From the NCBI GenBank assembly GCA_964558295.1, contig CAZLDQ010000052.1, positions 1 through 29,707 on the forward strand: a DNA stretch of 29,707 nucleotides, in the 5' to 3' direction. Of this stretch, positions 16,996 through 25,149 are shown one piece after another. The stretch comes from JBDKTH01 sp964558295 (GTDB taxonomy: Bacteria; Planctomycetota; Planctomycetia; Pirellulales; Thermoguttaceae). How positions within the stretch are numbered: the first letter of the stretch is position 1; each line of letters begins with the position of its first letter. The position numbers were made by a program, and so were the translations under genes. Under the pieces are notes generated by a model that searched no databases, had not been told where the DNA came from, and saw only the letters and a list, made by a program, of their open reading frames with translations.

Positions 16996-18060
16996 TCAGG
17001 CCGCCTTTTGCAGGCCGTTGGTGCCCGCGGGCGCATCCGCGCCGCCGGCGTCGTGACGCTGTTGGTAAATCCAGGGGTTTTGATTCTCTTCGTAGTAGAT
17101 GACCTGGGTGCCGAAGGTGTCGAAGTTGAAGGCCAGTTCCGGCAAATCCGCCATGCCATGACGAAGCTTCTCCTGGTGCTCCTTCTCGCAGTAGAGCAGC
17201 AAGAACCCGCCTCCCCCGGCTCCAAGCAACTTGCCGCCGCTGGCGCCATGGCTTAAGGCCGTGCGGTAGTAAGCATCGATGCGATCTTCGGAAATCTTCT
17301 TCGACAACTGCCGTTTGAGCTGCCAGTTCTCGTTCAGGATCGGCCCGACGTCGCCCAGTGCGCCGCTGGTCAGGGCCGTGTGCATCTGGCGGGCCAATTC
17401 GGTCATCCGGATCAGCGCCGCAAACTTCTGCCGGTCTTCCGCGACATTCTTCTGCTGATCATCAAGAATGGCGCTCGCCGAATGCGACCCACCGACGTAG
17501 AACATCAACAGATTGTCGATGAACTCGCGGCGATGTTCGTGAAGCATGATCACCGGCTGGACTTCAACGCTGCCGTCCGGGTGGAATGAGATGAGGTTCA
17601 GACCGCCGTAGGCCGCCGCATACTGGTCCTGCTTGCCGATCGGTTCGCCGAGGATGTCGATCTCCACTTCACAGGCCTTCTGGGCGAGCGACTCCTTGGA
17701 GACAAACTGATCCGTGTAGGCGTAGAGGGCGTGCAGCAGCCCGACCGTGAACGAGCAGGAGGAGCCCAGCCCGGCCCCAGCCGGAACGTCGGCGATGGAA
17801 TTGATGTCCACGCCGCGGAGGCCGAACTGTTCCAGGGCCACCCGTACAATCGGATGTTGAATCTCCTCGATGCGATCGACTAGTTCTGTCCGCGAGTACT
17901 TGACCTGGATCTTGTTGTTGAAATAGGGATGGAGGAAGATGTACATATACTTGTTGATGCTCGTGCTGAGCACACAACCGGGGTGGCGCGTGTAAAAGCT
18001 GGCCAAGTCGCTTCCCCCGCCGGCAAAGCTGATGCGAAACGGCGTGCGAGTTCCGATCAT
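16996..18060 (-). CDS. hddA: D-glycero-alpha-D-manno-heptose-7-phosphate kinase (HddA-like GHMP kinase)
   Basis: 354 aa, GHMP kinase family, cytoplasmic. N-terminal RTPFRISFAGGGSDL is the pattern of heptose-7-phosphate 1-kinases. The ATP-binding loop PAGAGLGSSCSFTVG (93-107) and the C-terminal glycine motif GGKLLGAGGGGFLL are complete. HddA phosphorylates D-glycero-D-manno-heptose 7-phosphate at C1 in the GDP-heptose branch, as opposed to the bifunctional HldE of the ADP-heptose branch. The adjacent upstream gene provides the next two expected activities (phosphatase and nucleotidyltransferase), which strengthens the call; fucose or other sugar kinases of the same family are the alternative. 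ATG 18060 has GGAGGAAGG 8 nt upstream. Confidence 0.88.
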   Translation of the reverse strand: MIGTRTPFRISFAGGGSDLASFYTRHPGCVLSTSINKYMYIFLHPYFNNKIQVKYSRTELVDRIEEIQHPIVRVALEQFGLRGVDINSIADVPAGAGLGSSCSFTVGLLHALYAYTDQFVSKESLAQKACEVEIDILGEPIGKQDQYAAAYGGLNLISFHPDGSVEVQPVIMLHEHRREFIDNLLMFYVGGSHSASAILDDQQKNVAEDRQKFAALIRMTELARQMHTALTSGALGDVGPILNENWQLKRQLSKKISEDRIDAYYRTALSHGASGGKLLGAGGGGFLLLYCEKEHQEKLRHGMADLPELAFNFDTFGTQVIYYEENQNPWIYQQRHDAGGADAPAGTNGLQKAA

Positions 18061-18090
18061 GTTGCCTTCCTCCGTTGGTTCATGGTTCCT

Positions 18091-19416
18091 TTAGGCGGCG
18101 ACCCGGCGGGACGCACGTTGCCCTTGCGCCTGGATGATTCCCACAGCAGACGCCAGACTATCACAGACGTAATCCGGGCGGACGCCCCCCGGACCCTCTT
18201 GACTGCCGGTCCCGTTGTGTACAAGGAACGTCGTCAGTCCGGCGGCCTGCCCCGCCTCAATATCACTCGCCCGATCGCCCACCAGAAACGACTGGGCCAG
18301 GTCGATGTTCAATTCCGCAGTCGCCCGATGAATCATCCCCGGCGCCGGCTTGCGGCACGTGCAAACGATTTTCAGTTCCGCACGCTCGCCCGGAAAACCT
18401 TGGTGTGGATGATGCGGGCAGTAGTAGATCCGATCGAGCCAGGCATGCTCTTGGCCCAGGAGCGTTTCCAGCTTGGCATGGATCCGCTCCAACTGTTCCT
18501 CGGAGCAGAAGCCCTTGGCCACATTCGACTGATTCGTCACGACGACCGTCAGATAGCCGGCCGCGTTGAGCTGACGAATCGCTTCGGCCACGCCCGGCAG
18601 CAGTTCCAGGTCCTCGGGCCGGTTGATGTGCCCGCGTTCGACATTCAACACGCCGTCGCGATCAAGAAACACGGCCGGACGCGGCCGGCTGCCGTTGCGT
18701 CGGGCAACCTGCCCACTGAGCAGATCGGCCTCGACCTTGCGAAACCGTTCGGGCGTGCCCACGTCGGCCAGATACTCCGGCGTGTTGTAGCCGAACACCG
18801 GCGCCCCGCCTTGGACGAGGGCGGGAAAGATGTCGCGTCCCAAATCGGCAAACTGACCAAGAGGAATCGCTCGGAGAAGCTCCGGCGACAGCACATAGAG
18901 GGCCGCGTTGACCAGGTTCCGATAATAGACGCCAGACGGACGCGGCTTCGGGAAAAAGCCCGTGATCCGGCCGGCCGCATCCATCGCCAGAAGATCGCTG
19001 TCGTGCGGGTGATTGTTGGGGTGAACGACGAGGGTGGCCAAGGGGCGATGCGCTCGGTGGAAGGCCGTCAGACGATCCAGGGCCACATCCATCACAATAT
19101 CCCCGTAGAACACGAGGAAATCGTCCTCAATCCAAGGCTCGATCTCTTTGAGTGCCCCGGCCGTTCCCAAGGGGGACGCTTCGCGGTGGTAGCGGATACG
19201 GACACCGAACTCGGCGCCGTCGCCAAAATAGTCTTCAATCATATCACCGAGGTGACCGGTCAGCAGGATCACGTCGGTGATTCCGTACCGCCGGGCCAGG
19301 GCGATCTGGTGCTCCAAGAGCGGCTTTCCCGCAATGGGTAGCATCGGCTTGGGGAGTTGGCGGGCCAACTCGCCCATACGCGTTCCTTTGCCGCCGGCTA
19401 GGATAATCAGTTGCAT
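18091..19416 (-). CDS. Fused sugar-1-phosphate nucleotidyltransferase and D,D-heptose 1,7-bisphosphate phosphatase
   Basis: 441 aa with two enzymes in one chain. Residues 1-235 are a nucleotidyltransferase: LAGGKGTRM (6-14), LPKPMLPIAGKP, FYGDIVMD (103-110) and the DVGTPERF end. Residues about 246-430 are a HAD-IIIA phosphatase of the GmhB/histidinol-phosphatase type: FLDRDGVLN (catalytic Asp252 and Asp254), VTNQS, zinc ligands in CPHHP (Cys333, His335) and CTCRKP (Cys352, Cys354), and VGDRASDIEAG. It would dephosphorylate heptose 1,7-bisphosphate and then activate heptose 1-phosphate, combining HddC-like and GmhB steps; GTP as donor is inferred from the HddA neighbour. The gene sits 30 nt before hddA. 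AGGGGGA lies about 5 nt before ATG 19416. Confidence 0.9.
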   Translation of the reverse strand: MQLIILAGGKGTRMGELARQLPKPMLPIAGKPLLEHQIALARRYGITDVILLTGHLGDMIEDYFGDGAEFGVRIRYHREASPLGTAGALKEIEPWIEDDFLVFYGDIVMDVALDRLTAFHRAHRPLATLVVHPNNHPHDSDLLAMDAAGRITGFFPKPRPSGVYYRNLVNAALYVLSPELLRAIPLGQFADLGRDIFPALVQGGAPVFGYNTPEYLADVGTPERFRKVEADLLSGQVARRNGSRPRPAVFLDRDGVLNVERGHINRPEDLELLPGVAEAIRQLNAAGYLTVVVTNQSNVAKGFCSEEQLERIHAKLETLLGQEHAWLDRIYYCPHHPHQGFPGERAELKIVCTCRKPAPGMIHRATAELNIDLAQSFLVGDRASDIEAGQAAGLTTFLVHNGTGSQEGPGGVRPDYVCDSLASAVGIIQAQGQRASRRVAA

Positions 19417-19434
19417 GAGATCCCCCTGTCTGTG

Positions 19435-20406
19435 TCAAGCAACACGACTCAGGCCTCCTTGCTCCGGTTTCCCCAGAATCGCACGCACGGCCACCCGGAC
19501 CGCTTCGGTCGAATCATGCTGATGAACGAATCCCAATTCGCGGATCTTCCGGGTGTCGTAGCAGAAACGCGACACATCGCCGACCCAACCGGTCTTTCCG
19601 CCGGTGTATTCGATCCGCGCATCCGGCAGTCCCATTTCTTCGACGACGATCTCAGCGATCTCGCGCACCGAGGTGAGCCCTTCTCCGGCCAGATGATAGA
19701 CGGCCAACGGCTCCGGAGCCTTTTCGAAGACCAGCAAAATCGCGCGGACAAGGTCTTTGACGTAGATGTACGGTTTGGTCTGCGAGCCGTCGCCGAGAAC
19801 CTTGAGCCGGCTGGGATCTTCCCGCAGCCGTTGGATGAAATCGTGCACCGCACCGTGGGTTGTCCGTTCGCCGACGACATTGGGAAACCGCAAAACCCAA
19901 GCACGGAACCCAAAGCTGTGGACGAAGACCGACAAATAGGCTTCGGCGGCCAGCTTGGCGGCCCCGTAGAACGAGACCGGCTCCAAGGGGCCGTAGGTCT
20001 CGTGGAGCAGGTCATTGCCGGTGTCGCCGAAGACAGCCGATGTGCTGGCAAAGAACACCTGCCGGACGCCGTGCCGCCGCATTGCCTCCAGCACTTCGAA
20101 TGTCGACAAGAACGTCAGCCGCAGATCGACCTGCGAGTCGGCCACGCCCCGTTGAATGTCCGAATTGGCGGCCAGATGGAAGACGACCTCGAACTGGCCC
20201 TCGGCAAACAGGCCGTCCAGCGGCTCGCGGTCGAGGACGTCGAACGTATGGAAATGGAAGCGGGGGTGGTCCACGAGATGGGCCACGTTTTCTTCCCGAC
20301 CGAGGTGAAGATTATCGACGCACCACACCTCGTCGCCCCGTGCGACCAGGGCGTCGCAAAGATGACTGCCAATGAAACCGGCGCCGCCCGTAACCAACAT
20401 TCTCAT
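19435..20406 (-). CDS. NAD-dependent sugar epimerase/dehydratase (extended SDR)
   Basis: A 323-aa extended short-chain dehydrogenase of the UDP-glucose-4-epimerase/dehydratase type. The Rossmann motif is TGGAGFIG (6-13), followed by DNLHLG, HLAA (77-80), the catalytic STS (121-123) and YGAAK (Tyr147, Lys151), and RFPNVVG, YIYVKDLV further on. It acts on a nucleotide sugar; given the neighbours, a nucleotide-activated heptose is a plausible substrate but unproven. The ATG at 20406 overlaps the radical SAM stop (ATGA), pointing to translational coupling; a second ATG at 20400 is possible. The gene ends 18 nt before the nucleotidyltransferase gene. Confidence 0.88.
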   Translation of the reverse strand: MRMLVTGGAGFIGSHLCDALVARGDEVWCVDNLHLGREENVAHLVDHPRFHFHTFDVLDREPLDGLFAEGQFEVVFHLAANSDIQRGVADSQVDLRLTFLSTFEVLEAMRRHGVRQVFFASTSAVFGDTGNDLLHETYGPLEPVSFYGAAKLAAEAYLSVFVHSFGFRAWVLRFPNVVGERTTHGAVHDFIQRLREDPSRLKVLGDGSQTKPYIYVKDLVRAILLVFEKAPEPLAVYHLAGEGLTSVREIAEIVVEEMGLPDARIEYTGGKTGWVGDVSRFCYDTRKIRELGFVHQHDSTEAVRVAVRAILGKPEQGGLSRVA

Positions 20407-21971
20407 TTTCGCGTCTCCCTTTCCGTGGACGGCTGCTTCTGCAAAAACTTGGGTGAAGGGGGCCCGCCGGACGAACGCGCAACCGCCGGCTCCGCGCAGC
20501 GATGAGACCAGTAGGCACGCACGGTTTTCCAAAGATATCGGAGCGTGAATGTCGGGTTACGTTTGAACACTTCCCACCGTTGCGAGAATAGCGTGATCGG
20601 CTGGTGGAGCAACAAGAACCAGAGATAACGCCGGTTCTCGGCGAGGATGGTCTGTTCCAGCCAGTCCGGGGTGAATTCGGGCGTTTCGATGAGTCCCTTG
20701 CGGGCGTAGAGATCCTCGTCGCGGTGGGGGTGGAGATAACCTTCTTCCTCGCAGATCTTTCGCAGGGCCGTGCCATGATGGGGCGTGGCGATCGAGTATT
20801 CCGCCCAGTCGAGTTTCACCCGATGGGGAAAGCGAAAGGAATCCAGCATCTCGTCGCGTGTCTCGCCCGGCAGGCCGACGACAAAAAACGAGCCCACCTT
20901 GATCCCAATCTTCCTCGCATACCGGATGAGCGGAATGATCGACTCTAACCGCTGCGGTTTCTTGATTACTTCGCTCAACACCCGCTGGTTCCCCGACTCC
21001 ACGGCGAACTTCGTGCAATAGCAGCCCGCCTGCTTCATCAGCCGCAGCGTCTCCTCATCCATCCGCCACAAGGCGACGCCGTTGGGGGTGGTCCAGGCAA
21101 GATCGAGTTGGCGGTCGATCATTCCTTGAAAAATGGCTTTGGCTCGGGGAATGTCATAGGTCAGGTTGTCGTCCTCGAACTGCACGTGCCGCACGCCGTA
21201 CACGCGCTTGAGGTGCTCCAATTCCGCCAAGACGTTTTCGGGACTCCTCGCCCGGAACTTGCGCCCCCACATCAGATGTACCGTGCAGAACACACACCGT
21301 GCCGGACAGCCGCGGCTGGTGATCAGGTTGATATTTCGTTTGTCCCGAAGCACGAACCCGTGCGCCAGACCTGCCCGGAAGTATTGTTCGACAGGAAGCA
21401 AATCCCGCGCCGGCAGCGGCAGGGCGTCAAGGTCCTCGATGAAATGCTGCTTGTCGCGGATCTTCACTCCTTGCCGGCTGCGGTAGCCGATACCGTCGAT
21501 CCCTGTATAATCCCCGCGATGCTCCAGCGCGTCGACCAACTCGGCCAGCGTATAGTCGCCCTCGCCGCGAAGGATGAAGTCGATGTCACGGTTGGCAAGC
21601 ACCGCGTCCGGTTTCACGGTAGGGTGCATTCCGCCGGTCACGACCACGATCTCCCGATCAATCGTTTTCACCAGCCGGCAAAGCTTCTCCACATTCGCAT
21701 ACTGGAGAGTGAACATCGAGGAACAGCCGACCACCTGTGGACGAAATGCCTTGATTCGCCGGGTGATCTCTTCATCCGAGATCCCGTAGGTGACGCAGTC
21801 CCCGTTGCGTTGCGCATGTGCGTAGTCTTCGGCCAGACAGTCGAGGATCTGGACCTCGTGTCCCCGGTCGCGCAAGACGGCCGCCAGATAGCAGAGTCCA
21901 AGCGGCATCTCCACAATCAGGGGGACGTCCTGCGGGTAGGTGTAACGAGGTTGAATCAGGAGTACTCTCAT
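20403..21971 (-). CDS. B12-binding-type radical SAM enzyme
   Basis: 522 aa. Residues about 1-150 match a cobalamin-binding-like domain (MRVLLIQPRYTYPQ, MPLGLCYLAAVLRDRGHEV, then VVVTGGMHPTVKPD). The radical SAM core begins near 215 with the iron-sulfur cysteines in CPARCVFC (222, 226, 229), followed by FEDDNLT and VESGNQRVL. A C-terminal extension (about 440-522) ends basic. Members with this layout methylate or rearrange unreactive carbons, often in lipids or natural products; the substrate here is unknown. ATG 21971 overlaps the stop of the upstream flavoprotein as ATGA and has AAGGA about 6 nt upstream, so I prefer it to in-frame starts at 21977 or 22001. It also overlaps the downstream epimerase by 4 nt. 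Confidence 0.9.
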   Translation of the reverse strand: MRVLLIQPRYTYPQDVPLIVEMPLGLCYLAAVLRDRGHEVQILDCLAEDYAHAQRNGDCVTYGISDEEITRRIKAFRPQVVGCSSMFTLQYANVEKLCRLVKTIDREIVVVTGGMHPTVKPDAVLANRDIDFILRGEGDYTLAELVDALEHRGDYTGIDGIGYRSRQGVKIRDKQHFIEDLDALPLPARDLLPVEQYFRAGLAHGFVLRDKRNINLITSRGCPARCVFCTVHLMWGRKFRARSPENVLAELEHLKRVYGVRHVQFEDDNLTYDIPRAKAIFQGMIDRQLDLAWTTPNGVALWRMDEETLRLMKQAGCYCTKFAVESGNQRVLSEVIKKPQRLESIIPLIRYARKIGIKVGSFFVVGLPGETRDEMLDSFRFPHRVKLDWAEYSIATPHHGTALRKICEEEGYLHPHRDEDLYARKGLIETPEFTPDWLEQTILAENRRYLWFLLLHQPITLFSQRWEVFKRNPTFTLRYLWKTVRAYWSHRCAEPAVARSSGGPPSPKFLQKQPSTERETRK

Positions 21972-23302
21972 TCCCATCCTTGGAACTGTTGTGCCGCCCA
22001 TTGCCGGGATCGATCCATCGACCGGCGGATGACGGCGTCCATGTTCATGTAGTCAAACTCGCCGAATCGGCCGTGCAGGACCAGCCCGAGGCGGTTTTCG
22101 CAATATTCCCGCACTGTCTGCACATTCACGCGATGGTCCAAATCGTAGATTACATAAGCGTGTGGGAAACGCCGCGTTTCGCAGGCGATCACGTCGTCAC
22201 GGCGTGCAAACCCTAAACGCTCCAAATCGGCAATCACCCGCGACTCCATCTGGGCATCGGGCATCTGATCGATCAGATCACCCGCCCGATAGGTAACCTC
22301 CAGTTGGAGCGTCGTCGTGTCGTCCAGAGCTTCCTCCGGCCGGAGGAAATCCAGCTTCGACAGCCGGTGGAAGAGGATCTGCTTGTCGGCTACCATCACG
22401 GCAAAATGGTGGCCCAGCGTGTCACGCCGGAGACGGACCTGGCAAATGGCGATCGAATTGTACCGGAGCGATTGGGCTGCCGTGCGAACATTGGCCGGGA
22501 CCGTCGGCCCGAGCGCCTCGATCAGGTCGGGAATCGGAATCGTGCTGACAAGCCGGTCATAACACCGCGGCGGCTCCTCGGCCAGATGGACCGTCCATGC
22601 CCCGCCGTTCCGCTCGATCCGCTGGATCTTGCAACCGGTGTCGAGCGTCACTCTCGAGGAAAGCCGGCGGCGAAAGGCGTCGAACATGGCTTGGATTCCA
22701 CCCTCGCGAGGATAGTGGAAGTAAAGCTGGTGAACGTAGCCCTCACTGGGAATCCCTTCGGCGCTCTTGAGAATGTCCTCGGCGGGCGGCTTGGGGATCC
22801 GGTCGACCATCTGCGTGTCCATCATCGCCGGGTCGAACTTCCAGATCTTCTCGTTGTAGGGACGCAAATAGAGGTTCGTGATCCCCTCGCCGAACGTGAC
22901 GAGAAAGAATTGGAGCATGCTCGCCGGCGTATACGAGCTATAAGGGTTGTGCAGAAAGGTGTTCAGGCAGTACTGCTTGTCTGCCTCCGAAAGTGCCGAC
23001 AACTCGTTTTCAAAAGGGTATTTGACAAACCGGCCGTCGTGAAAAATCCGATTCGAACGCCGCAACTGGTGGACGTTTTCCCCCAACAGATCGACCATCA
23101 GCGAGAGGACTTCGGCGTCCTTGGAAAAGATGATGTGTGGCCCGACGTCATAATAGCCGTTGCCAAAGGGAAACGACCGGCAAAGCCCGCCTGGCGCGGC
23201 AGCTTTCTCCAGGAGATCAATCCGTGCTACTCGTTCGTCGGTTTGGAGCTGGTAGGCGAGCGAGACGCCACTCAACCCGGCTCCGAGGATCCCAATTCTC
23301 AT
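21968..23302 (-). CDS. FAD-dependent oxidoreductase, UDP-galactopyranose-mutase/amine-oxidase-like
   Basis: 444 aa flavoprotein. It starts with the dinucleotide-binding motif GILGAGLSGVSLA (4-16) and the downstream LLEKAAAPGGLCRS, then DVGPHIIF, YNEKIWKFDP, GGIQAMFDAF and a C-terminal DLDHRVNV region. The combination resembles UDP-galactopyranose mutases and protoporphyrinogen-oxidase-like proteins found in sugar clusters. A role in ring contraction or redox change of a nucleotide sugar or lipid-linked intermediate is possible, but the substrate is unknown. Start ATG 23302 lacks a Shine-Dalgarno site and lies 9 nt after the upstream glycosyltransferase, so translation is probably coupled. It overlaps the radical SAM gene by 4 nt. 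Confidence 0.85.
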   Translation of the reverse strand: MRIGILGAGLSGVSLAYQLQTDERVARIDLLEKAAAPGGLCRSFPFGNGYYDVGPHIIFSKDAEVLSLMVDLLGENVHQLRRSNRIFHDGRFVKYPFENELSALSEADKQYCLNTFLHNPYSSYTPASMLQFFLVTFGEGITNLYLRPYNEKIWKFDPAMMDTQMVDRIPKPPAEDILKSAEGIPSEGYVHQLYFHYPREGGIQAMFDAFRRRLSSRVTLDTGCKIQRIERNGGAWTVHLAEEPPRCYDRLVSTIPIPDLIEALGPTVPANVRTAAQSLRYNSIAICQVRLRRDTLGHHFAVMVADKQILFHRLSKLDFLRPEEALDDTTTLQLEVTYRAGDLIDQMPDAQMESRVIADLERLGFARRDDVIACETRRFPHAYVIYDLDHRVNVQTVREYCENRLGLVLHGRFGEFDYMNMDAVIRRSMDRSRQWAAQQFQGWE

Positions 23303-23311
23303 CTGTTGGCC

Positions 23312-24985
23312 CTATTTCGCGGCGATTGCCTGATTCTGGATGGAGTCTGCTCCACCGACGGCCCCAGACGTATTCTTCTCACGGATGAAGTAGCTGATCG
23401 TAACACGTTTGTCATCGTGAGGGGATTGACCTCCGTATTTCAACTTCGGGTGAACGCGCGTGTAGTGGGTAGGCATCTGCAGCATCCCCTGGCTGCTCAC
23501 TGGGTGTAACCCATGGTAGGCTAACCGTTCACTCAACTCTTTCATGGCCGAACTGAACACACCGTAGCTGGCATGGTGGATATAGGCTACGCTGGCACAA
23601 CGCGCGAAGGCTTCCTCTTCCGCGGCGTATCGCCATTCTTTCCAAGGGAACATAATCGCCCGCGGATGGAACGTCTGCGGAGCAAGGCCCAATTCCCCTT
23701 CCGCGGCAAACTCTCCGAGTTCATCCCCAAGATAGAAGAGGACCGGAATCGAATTGGTCACCACCAATGCCTCGGGGTGCTCTCGACGCACCGTCTCTAC
23801 CGCCTCCGCCAGCGGGTCGATTGCCCGGTAGGAAGCCCAATCCTGTTGCCGCACAACGTTCACCGCCGTTCCCACGAACGCGACCACCGCCAGCGCGACG
23901 AAGGCCAGACGCAGCCGTCGCCACGTGAGCAAGCTGCGTTCAGGTGACGCGGCAAGACTGAGCCCCAAGGCCAAGGCGAGAAACGGCGAGATGAGCGTCA
24001 TCCGCAGCGGCATGAGGCATCGCGTCACCAACAGCGCCGCCATGACGACCGTAGCGATCATCAGAGGAAATCGGGCTTGCCGGAACTGAAGAAACATCAG
24101 GCCTACCGCCAACAGGCACGCAATGGCCAGCGGGACAGATACCCACCAAGCATACGGGGTGGTGAAGCTACCAGAGGCCAATTCCCACACCGTCTGCACG
24201 ACCAGACTCAGCCGGAAACGCGCCGGAGCGACCGAAATGTGCAGTTGGCGAAACAAGACCGGCAGCCAGGGAAGGTATAGCAGACTGATCATTGCCCAAC
24301 AACCGGCAAGCCACCGGACGAGAGTCCATCTCTGGGGGAGCCAGGCAAGGCAGATCACCAGGTGAGCCAAGAAGTAGACCGGTGCAATGTAATTGGTGTA
24401 CCACATCACAGTGCCGGTAAGCACGTAGCCAACGGCGGCCCACCCACGACGCGATGACGATAGGGAAGCTCCTCCCTGTTCCTGTTCCCGTTCCTGCATC
24501 ATCACGAGAAACGAGTAGAAGTTCAGGACGGCCAGACAGGCAAACAGAGAAAACCAGCGGATCGTTGCCGGCAGAAGCCAGTGGTGAGGCATGACGGCAG
24601 TCACCAACAACACATACCAGCCGGCACGCTCCCCGCTCAACCGCCGCGCCGTCAGGAACAAACCAAACAGGGCAATGACCCAGAAGACAAACCCCGTCAT
24701 CCGAAGCAACAACGGATTGAATCCAGCCATCGGCAGCCAGACGTGCAACAACAGGAAGTAGCCTGGCGGATCCTCAACGACGTTCCTCGACATGAGTCCC
24801 AAAAGGGTGGTCAAGGGATGGTTGGCCATGTAAAACGCACGAGCCTCATCATCCCAAACCGTTGCCGTCGCGGCAAAATAGAGCAGCAGCGCAAGATTCA
24901 AGAGAACCGCGAGGAGAGCCCACCGGCGGATACCTCGATCCGCGTGCGACCTCGTATCGGTGCCTGGACAATGAGTGACCGCCAT
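23312..24985 (-). CDS. GT-C family membrane glycosyltransferase
   Basis: A 557-aa polytopic membrane protein and first gene of the glycan operon. About ten hydrophobic segments follow a short cytoplasmic N-terminus. Conserved GT-C features are DDEARAFYMANHP in the first outer loop, NVVEDPPGYFLLLHVW, and the soluble C-terminal part with LVVTNSIPVLFYLGDEL. The whole protein parallels the membrane half of the 14576-16936 product (DEA, EDPP, VVTNSI and the final YF segment), so the two are paralogues. It would transfer a sugar from a polyprenyl-phosphate donor to an acceptor on the outer face of the membrane. I chose ATG 24985; the longer frame starts with TTG at 25054 and adds 23 polar residues without a ribosome site. 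Confidence 0.85.
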   Translation of the reverse strand: MAVTHCPGTDTRSHADRGIRRWALLAVLLNLALLLYFAATATVWDDEARAFYMANHPLTTLLGLMSRNVVEDPPGYFLLLHVWLPMAGFNPLLLRMTGFVFWVIALFGLFLTARRLSGERAGWYVLLVTAVMPHHWLLPATIRWFSLFACLAVLNFYSFLVMMQEREQEQGGASLSSSRRGWAAVGYVLTGTVMWYTNYIAPVYFLAHLVICLAWLPQRWTLVRWLAGCWAMISLLYLPWLPVLFRQLHISVAPARFRLSLVVQTVWELASGSFTTPYAWWVSVPLAIACLLAVGLMFLQFRQARFPLMIATVVMAALLVTRCLMPLRMTLISPFLALALGLSLAASPERSLLTWRRLRLAFVALAVVAFVGTAVNVVRQQDWASYRAIDPLAEAVETVRREHPEALVVTNSIPVLFYLGDELGEFAAEGELGLAPQTFHPRAIMFPWKEWRYAAEEEAFARCASVAYIHHASYGVFSSAMKELSERLAYHGLHPVSSQGMLQMPTHYTRVHPKLKYGGQSPHDDKRVTISYFIREKNTSGAVGGADSIQNQAIAAK

Positions 24986-25092
24986 CGCTTTGCTTTCTGC
25001 TTGTGCTGCATCAGAACACGGCACTCCAGGCCGGCCTGATTTCCCGCTCAGCAAGACCGGAGGATCTCAGGGAATGTCACTGCGGGCGCGGG

Positions 25093-25101
25093 ACTATACC
25101 A
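25093..25101 (-). promoter_or_regulatory. Candidate extended -10 promoter of the glycan operon
   Basis: Minus-strand TGGTATAGT (TGn plus TATAGT) lies about 110 nt before the first gene of the operon, in the 164-nt spacer after the lipoprotein gene. The -35 position shows only TTTTCG-like sequence, so the extended -10 is the main argument. It is the only spacer over 60 nt in front of the seven-gene run. Confidence 0.4.
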
Positions 25102-25149
25102 CATCAGATACTGCCCGAAAATAGCAGTCTTGGCTCAAGAATTCCGTTA

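Noticed and set aside
17929..19341. 470-codon plus-strand open frame
   Set aside because: Antisense to the well-supported nucleotidyltransferase/phosphatase gene; Arg/His/Gln-rich product without recognisable motifs.
22304..23509. 401-codon plus-strand open frame
   Set aside because: Shadow of the flavoprotein and the end of the GT-C gene; no domain features.
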